Assembly: GCA_007026445.1 (NCBI GenBank)
Contig: VDMD01000016.1
Location: 248,001 to 312,000 of the forward strand
Reading direction: 5' to 3'
Origin: Schizophyllum amplum
Taxonomy: Eukaryota > Basidiomycota > Agaricomycetes > Agaricales > Schizophyllaceae
Length of the DNA stretch: 64,000 bases
Shown: piece after piece, positions 58,135-64,000 of the stretch
Layout: the number at the start of each line of letters is the position of its first letter
Numbering within the stretch: the stretch's first letter is position 1
Position numbers and translations under genes: made by a program
The notes under the pieces: generated by a model
Told to the model about the DNA's origin: nothing
Databases searched by the model: none
The model's input: only the letters and a program-made list of their open reading frames with translations

Positions 58135-58915
58135 ATGCTCGCCAGCCTTTCATCACGACTGCTTGATGTGCGCGTCGAGTATAAGCGCGCGGAGGAAGAC
58201 CAGACGATCGTGGGTTTCTTTGCATCGCAGAAGAGGGCAGTCGCTGACAACGATGTGTACAGATCGTCGATGTGGACGCGCTTAGAGAGCTGAGCGTGCC
58301 GGATGTACTGCGTGAACTCGCCGTGCCGGATGTGGCGACGCGCCTCGCGGGCCTATGTGGGCGGATCTACAGCGCTCTAGGTGACGACGTGCAGACGCTG
58401 TCGCAAGCGCTACTGGCGCTCGAGAACGATGTGGAGGAGGCTGTGAAGGGGGCTCGAGTTCTGCAAACACGACGCCCCCCTTCGCGATGTCGCATGCTCA
58501 CGAACAGCGCGGCCGCCGCCGCCGTAGGATCAGCACGCGGGTAAATGTCTTCCTATGGCCCCCCTTCACTCTATGCTAATCATGCCTCCAGTTCTGCCAC
58601 CTCCAAGAACCTCTCATTCTACCCAGTCCGTGCCCTGGAGTGCCCACGATCATCATCACCCCCGCCCCTCCTTCACCCCCCGTCACTACACGCACCCTTG
58701 GCAAGACGCTGCTTTCGGCGCCCGCCTCACCGTGCCGGACATCCCGCGTTCAACGCCACGCACCCTCCGCAGGCCCCAATGCACGGGTGCACAATGCCGC
58801 GTCCAGACGCTTGGGAATGGCGGGAGGGCGATGGGTCGCGCTGCTGCCAGGGCTTGACGCGCAGGCGGCGCGCGGCGTGTACTCGCGCCCGCTAGTGGTA
58901 CGGCGGAAGGTCTAG
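58135..58915 (+). CDS. Hypothetical protein with helical N-terminus
   Basis: I do not recognise this protein. The ATG at 58135 gives MLASLSSRLLDVRVEYKRAE. An intron at about 58210-58261 (GTGGGT..TACAG) joins it to VDALRELSVPDVLRELAVPD (two near-identical RELxVPDV units) and a helical stretch, TRLAGLCGRIYSALGDDVQT and QALLALENDVEEA. At GGGGG 58448-58452 the frame appears to lose one base. With that base the protein continues GSSSANTTPPFAMSHAHEQR. A further intron (about 58542-58591) leads to a Pro-rich C-terminal part ending GRWVALLPGLDAQAARGVYS and RPLVVRRKV. The whole is about 225 residues. The repeated RELxVPDV unit and basic tail are the only distinctive features. Confidence 0.5.
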
Positions 58916-59313
58916 GCGGCGGTAGGATGATTTACGTCCTCCTTCTCGACGTGGCTCCAGCGGACACGTTATACCTGCTTTCGCGTGCAGCTACTATCCC
59001 TCATAAAAACTACTAGCATACCCGCGCTATCGACTGCCATTACTACCCCGTGTATTACTATCGTACAACCTATCTGCATCAGGTCATGGAATGACCACCC
59101 ACTCCGTGCCCTGAATATTGGCCCAGTGCACGCAATTTGTGGGCGCATCTCTGTTAATGCAATGTCCTGCCTCAGAAAATCATAACTTCAACCGCCACGC
59201 GAGCAGCCGGCCGGCACCGGCCGGGTGCCGCCACTCCACCTGGAGGTGCCTGCGCCGGGCGGCGTGCGGCAGACGGCTCCTTGGCGCCTTGATTCTCGAC
59301 GACGACCAGCGCG
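58916..59313. other. Intergenic region upstream of Rab5
   Basis: No gene is supported. It includes the GCCGGCACCGGCCGGG palindromic GC-rich stretch near 59211-59228 in the Rab5 promoter or 5' UTR. Confidence 0.4.
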
Positions 59314-60312
59314 ATGTCGAAGCAGTTCCAGTTCAAGCTTGTTCTTCTCGGTGTGTCTTCCTGCCACCCTACGTCCCCTCTCCGCTCACTCACTCCTAGG
59401 CGAGTCCGCGGTCGGCAAGTCCAGGTGCGATGACGCATAGTGCTGTTGTGCTCGAGAAGAGGCGGAGGCTGACCCATGCTGCCCCCAGTCTTGTTCTGCG
59501 GTTTGTGAAGGACCAGTTTGATGATTACCGGGAGAGCACGATTGGGGGTGAGCTGGCTGTTAATTGAGGGAGGCGACCTGCTAAGCGCCCCAAAGCTGCG
59601 TTCCTCACACAAACGGTGACGCTGGACGATGGGACGACGGTCAAGTTTGAGATCTGGTGCGGTGTGGTCGATTCTACGTTTTCTGTATGCTGAGAGGCTC
59701 GTAGGGATACCGCCGGCCAGGAGCGCTACAAGGTAAGCAGCGTCTCATCGTATTACCCGATCGTGCGCTGACCCGCCCCGCAGTCTCTGGTACGTTGCTG
59801 CCTTCTTGTCTCACTGCAACCAATCTTCAATGCTGTCTGCAGGCCCCCATGTACTACCGCAACGCCAACTGCGCCGTCGTGGTGTACGACATAACGCAGT
59901 CCACCTCCCTTGAGAAGGCCCGCACGTGGATCCGCGAGCTCCAGCGTCAGGCCGACCCCTCTATCGTTATCGCGCTGTGCGGCAACAAGTCAGATCTGTC
60001 CGCACGGCGGCAGGTCACGCAGGAGGAGGCGCAGAAGTACGCCGAGGAGGAGGGCCTCATGTGGGGTGAGACCAGCGCCAAGTCGGGCGAGGGTGTCGCA
60101 GATATCTTCACTGCTATCGGTACGTGGCCCGCTGCTGCTGCATAACTGGACTGCGGCTGATCATGCGTACCACAGCCAAGAAGCTGCCGCTCACTGCGCC
60201 GCCCTCGGCAAGGAGCGGGGGCGCTGCGCGTGGCACGACTGGCGCACGAAACGGCGTCAACCTCAGCAACAACCAGCAGTCGAACCCTGCGGGCGACGCC
60301 TGCAACTGCTAG
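59314..60312 (+). CDS. ypt5: Rab5-family small GTPase (Vps21/Ypt5-like)
   Basis: It regulates fusion and maturation of early endosomes. The spliced protein has all G-box motifs: GESAVGKS (P-loop), STIGAAFLTQTV (switch I), [20 protein letters not shown] (switch II), GNKSDL and SAKSGEG. RESTIGAAF and YRNANCAVVVYDIT are the Rab5-specific forms of these regions. The C-terminus DACNC carries a CxC prenylation motif for geranylgeranyl attachment. The start MSKQFQFKLVLLG at 59314 is the standard Rab5 start. Eight exons are needed, including one of only 6 nt (59784-59789, Ser-Leu) that must be spliced in to give YKSLAPMYY; introns are 40-70 bp. A Ser/Thr/Gly/Asn-rich linker precedes the C-terminus. 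The reading frame is intact throughout. Confidence 0.96.
59784..59789 (+). other. 6-nt coding microexon in the Rab5 gene
   Basis: TCTCTG, flanked by CGCAG upstream and GTACG downstream, encodes the invariant Ser-Leu of YKSLAPMYY. Confidence 0.85.
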
Positions 60313-60844
60313 ATATCCCCCTCCCGTCCCCCCGCAGATACATCTCCCTCATGGTGCGGCTTCATATCTCTTACGCTGTTGTCATTGTACGATAGCTGAC
60401 ACGACTGTGTCCGTCGGACCGCTGGGCGACTCATCTATCATCTGTACGCGACCTCATTTCCTTACATGCCCGCTAGTACACGACCATGGTTCTCTTGACG
60501 TCTCGTTTGCTTCTAAGGCCGTAGACAATATATATTGTTTATGCACGAGTGAAGGAGCTGCAGAATAAAGGTGAGAGGGAACCGGCCACTTGGACTCTGG
60601 ACTCAGAGTTTGGAGGGGACAAGTTCGGTGACGCGTCCGGCTTTTGGGCACGTGGGAAACCGGAAGTCCAATGCGGAAATTTGCATCTTGCTCCCGACCA
60701 CATTCCCGCCTCCGCGACCGAATAGCCAGCTCGTTGTGCTCCTCGATCTTCAGACGACCGTCAAAGTCTCTCAGCGGTACCCTGAGCACCCCTCTGAGTG
60801 CAGAAACCTAAGACGCGCGCATACGGACTCGTACAGACGCACTC
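60313..60844. other. Intergenic region
   Basis: This is the 3' flank of Rab5 and promoter of the RNA-binding protein gene. No additional gene was recognised. Confidence 0.45.
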
Positions 60845-63698
60845 ATGCAACGCCACCACCCATACGGCGGCCATGACAACTTCCGGAGGGGCGGCGGGCA
60901 GGGCCCTGGCCCCGACCGCACCCACCGCTTTGAAGGCAGAGGAAGGGGAAGAGGCCGTGGACGCGGTGGAGCGTTCGACGGTGGCATGAACGGCCATCCT
61001 TCCCCAGGTTACGATCAGATGGACAGTCCCCCCTACGGCGGTGGCTACGACGCGCCTCCGCCGTCTATGCATACACCATATCCCCCGTATGGCAGTCCAA
61101 CAAATGGCTACGGTCCCCCTCCCCAGGGCCTCCTGGCTACGGAGGCCCGCCCCCTCCTCCAGGCGGGGCGTATGGCGACGCGGGCGGTGGTTATGGAGGG
61201 TATAATGAAGGTACGCTTGAATCTGAGACTGAATACCAGGCAACAGCCGGTTTTGTTCGCTTCAGATGAGACGCGAGAGATGCGAAGAGACGGGAACCTC
61301 GCTAAGCTATGCGCCGGCACTTCAGCGTGTCCTTGGTGAAGCTGTGAGGACATGAAGGCTCAAAGCTTGAGATGCGCTGTGATTTGAAGTCTCGCACGAT
61401 GGGAAAGCCTGGATATATGCGCGGTCTCTCGCGTACTCTTGGACGCCTCTCGTCAGCGGCAGTTCCCGTCCTGCACTTGTCTGCCAGTCTTTCTGAGCCA
61501 GGATTCTTACTCTCGTGCATCTGTATTACAGGACCACCGCCCCCTCAGCCCTATGAAGACGAAGGTTATGGTCGACGTCCTCCGCGAAAAGGTTACGAGA
61601 AAGTACATGAATCAGTCATTGAGGAGCGCATACTACGGGAGCGACCCTGCAGAACGCTCTTCATTCGCAACATCAAGGCGAGTTGAACACATTCGTGAGC
61701 TTGAGCGACCCTTGAATTCTGCGCTCAAGCTCCTTCATTTGAACTGAGTGCTGTGGCTGACTATACGCGTGTAGTATGAAACTCCGAGCGACCATGTCCG
61801 TGGTCTCTTCGAAGAGTTCGGTGAAATCAAAACGTTTTTCGACCTAATCTCGACGAGAGGCATGGTCTTTGTGACCTACGTGAGCTTCTGTTGTCCTGCA
61901 AACTGAATTGAACTTTGACATCATGGCTCAGTTCGACATACGCGCCGCGGAGCGTGCAAGGGACCGCCTGCAGGGCTCGGAGATTAGCGGCCGGCCTGTA
62001 AGCTTCATGCACGATCTCGTAATGTCCTCCTGCTCAGACGTGGCTTCAGATCGATGTGCACTACTCCCTGCCGCGAGACGATAAGGACAAGAACGGCGAG
62101 CGGGACTTGGTATGCAGCGTGATTATGGCCCTCGCAGCAGGCCTCTCATCGCCTTTTCTTGCAGGCTATGCAGGGTAATGTCGTCGTGACCCTGCGCGAT
62201 TCCCCTTCTGGACAACCCATTGACGACAATGAGGTGCGCCGCACCTTCGGGCAGTTTGGCGACGTGAAAAGCGTGCGGACAGCGCCCGGACCGAAGTGCG
62301 TTGCAACAAATATTCAGTATATATGCGTACTAAACAGCAGTTCTGACAGTGCACGATTCGTGGAATACTACGATACGCGTGCGGCGTTCGAGGCGCATGA
62401 TCGTCTGCGGCACCAGGGCTTACAGGATGGTGTGATGGAAATTGACTTCGCCTGGGACCCCAACGAGGAAGCTGCGCGCGGTCCTACGGGTGGGGGTGGC
62501 GGAGGTGGCGGACGGTAAGCTCGAGGTGTACTTTTTTGGTCTACTTTGCTGATAATCATGTTAGCGACTGGGGCGACAGAGGTGGTGGACGCGGTGGTGG
62601 ACGTGGTGGTCGCGGCCGCAAAGGTGGTCATCGCGGCGGCGGCGGAGGCGGCGGCTACGATGACGAGTGGAACAGTGGTATCAAGAGAGATGAGTTCGGG
62701 CGCGAAAAAAGGTTTGACGAATACGATCAAGGCGGGGACCGAGGAGGCAGAGGTGGCGGTCGCGGACGAGGTGGCGGCCGTGGCTATGGGCCCAATCGTT
62801 ACAATAACGACCGTTTCGACGGCCCTCCACCACCCGGACCAGGCGGCTACGGTCCTCCTGCGATGCCCGGTCCTGGTCCCTCTGGGCCATACGGTCCCCC
62901 GCCACCGAGCATGTATGGCGGGCCTCCACCTCCGATGGGCGCGCCCACAAACCCGAACTTCATCCAGCCGCCGCCACCAGGCCCGCCTGCGCCACCAGTG
63001 GGTGACGACAGGCTTGAGCAGGCGCGCAAGGTGCAGCAGCTGCTCGCGGCGCTGAAGCAGCCGGGCGGCACGCCCTCCGCACCTTCCACACCGACGATGG
63101 CGCCGCCCCCTGCTGCTGGGATGCCACCGCCTGCTGGTGCCCCATACTACCCACCTCCGCCTGTTGCAGGCGGTATGCCGCCGCCTGGGATGCCACCGAT
63201 GGGCGCACCCGGGATGCCGCCGCCTGGCATGAACGGCGCACCCCAACCTGGACCGTATGGGGCGCCGCCAGTGCCGAGCACGCCGCAGCCTGCTGCGAAC
63301 CCGGCTTTAGCAGGCCTACCACCCAACCTCATGGCCTTGCTGCAGGCAGCGAAGGCGACGCAGTCGCCGCCTCCTGGCGGTATGGCGCCGCCGGGATACG
63401 GCACGCCGACCATGGGAAATGCGCCCCCACCAGGTGGTATGCCGCCGCCGATGGGAGGAGGTGCGGGTTATGCGCCGCTGGGGCTCTCGCCGCCGCCAGT
63501 AAATGCAGGGTTGTCACCAACAGCTGGCATAGCACCGCCTGCAGGGGCCGTGCCGCCGTCGGGGAGCCCGCCGTCCGGCAATTCGGTGCAGAACCAGAGC
63601 TTCCAGCAGCTCATGTCGTTCTTGGTACGTGCTCCAGCTGGAAGTTTGGACACAATGCTGAACTGCGTTTGCAGCAAAGCCAAACCGCAAAACGGTGA
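60845..63698 (+). CDS. RNA-binding protein with RRMs, RGG boxes and Pro/Gly-rich tail
   Basis: The start MQRHHPYGGHDNF leads into an RGG-rich region (GRGRGRGRGRGGAFDGG) and a Gly/Pro/Tyr-rich stretch. Then comes RRM1 (RTLFIRNIKYETPSDHVRGL, GLFEEFGEIKTFFDLISTRG, MVFVTYFDIRAAERARDRLQ, RPIDVHYSLPRDDK) and a second RRM (NVVVTLRDSPSGQPIDD, EVRRTFGQFGDVKSVRTAP, ARFVEYYDTRAAFEAHDRL, MEIDFAWD). A second RGG block (GDRGGGRGGGRGGRGRKGG) and a long Pro/Gly/Met-rich tail, with DDRLEQARKVQQLLAALKQP and PNLMALLQAAKATQS helices, follow, ending MSFLQSQTAKR. The RRM1 form and the two-RRM layout recall Mei2-like and related fungal RNA-binding proteins; the exact family is uncertain. One base is missing near GGG 61126-61128, between GYGPPPQG and PPGYGGPPPPP. 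About eight introns are needed; the last begins at about 63625. Confidence 0.85.
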
Positions 63699-64000
63699 TC
63701 GCTGTGTGGCTTGGCGTTGCGGCTAGGTGATTGTCGCAGAGGACTTGTATGTCTTTGAGGCTTCGTTCGTCGTGCTTATTGAAGGCCACCGTCGCACGAA
63801 ACTGTTCGTAACCGTGCTTCTTCATTTCTTCTTTTTATTGTAATCCATTCTCTATTGCAACGATGCTCGTTGTCATGCGATGCGAGCTTTTTGTTAGACG
63901 CCGGTTCACCTGGGATGACAGCCCTGTTCGAACGTGCAAACGTCTCAATGTTCACCGTTTGCATGTGTCGAGACAAGTCGGACAGCATCCTCAGTATTAC
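63699..64000. other. 3' flank
   Basis: This is non-coding sequence after the RNA-binding protein gene. No gene is recognised before the window end. Confidence 0.4.

Noticed and set aside
2317..61130. Programmed ribosomal frameshifting as the cause of frame breaks
   Set aside because: There are too many sites in unrelated housekeeping genes, always one missing base, without slippery heptamers or consistent downstream structures.
62368..63246. 292-codon minus-strand frame rich in Arg, Trp and His
   Set aside because: It is the reverse complement of the Gly/Pro-rich RGG and tail coding sequence of the RNA-binding protein.
1..64000. tRNA, rRNA, CRISPR arrays, intact transposons and LTRs
   Set aside because: No cloverleaf with a GGTTCGA-type T arm and acceptor stem, no rRNA core, no spaced repeats, and no reverse transcriptase, integrase or transposase motifs were seen.

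Overview
The window is nuclear DNA from a filamentous fungus, most likely a basidiomycete of the Agaricomycetes (inference). The reasons are genes broken by many introns of about 50-60 bp with GT..AG borders, gene spacing of a few hundred bases, moderately GC-rich coding DNA, and the character of its conserved proteins: a Gbeta subunit, a Ski2 helicase, Rab5, IST1, an SH3-RasGEF and isocitrate lyase. No prokaryotic features, tRNA, rRNA, CRISPR array or intact transposon were found. Gene models were spliced by eye from frame continuity and protein-family conservation, so exon borders are predictions.

Layout. 0-4.4 kb: a partial UIM-like gene (minus), isocitrate lyase and a kinase-like gene. 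4.8-8.1 kb: an Nvj2/TEX2-type lipid-transfer protein with PH and SMP domains. 8.7-11.8 kb: a low-complexity hypothetical protein. 12.4-17.2 kb: the SKI2 RNA helicase. 17.4-19.0 kb: a homeodomain-like protein. 19.7-22.1 kb: a divergent pair, an RRM-like protein and a SIKE/FGFR1OP2-like coiled coil. 24.2-25.3 kb: a hypothetical protein. 25.8-28.4 kb: an SH3-RasGEF (minus). 29.6-31.3 kb: IST1. 34.1-35.6 kb: a SAM methyltransferase. 36.7-39.7 kb: a long coiled-coil protein (minus). 40.3-41.5 kb: Gbeta (minus). 43.7-46.8 kb: three small stand-alone dsRBD genes in tandem. 47.1-47.4 kb: a tiny membrane protein. 47.7-49.6 kb: SAD1/USP39 (minus), divergent from RSM22 at 49.7-52.0 kb. 52.7-53.8 kb: mitochondrial ribosomal protein uL1m (minus). 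55.4-55.9 kb: a roadblock/LAMTOR2-like protein. 56.1-57.6 kb: a non-catalytic polyprenyl diphosphate synthase subunit. 58.1-58.9 kb: a hypothetical protein. 59.3-60.3 kb: Rab5. 60.8-63.7 kb: an RRM/RGG RNA-binding protein.

Themes. There is no metabolic cluster; most genes are housekeeping. RNA biology is well represented (SKI2, SAD1, RRM proteins, dsRBD proteins), as are endolysosomal and membrane-contact functions (Rab5, IST1, LAMTOR2-like, Nvj2-like) and mitochondrial translation (RSM22, uL1m). The most novel element is the tandem trio of 73-77-residue proteins, each consisting of a single dsRNA-binding domain and sharing a distinctive intron pattern.

A second, technical result affects every gene model. 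At about 16 places the conserved reading frame is lost by exactly one missing base, nearly always in a short homopolymer and never by an extra base. This points to uncorrected homopolymer deletions in the assembly rather than to real pseudogenes. Any automatic translation of this window should be treated with care.
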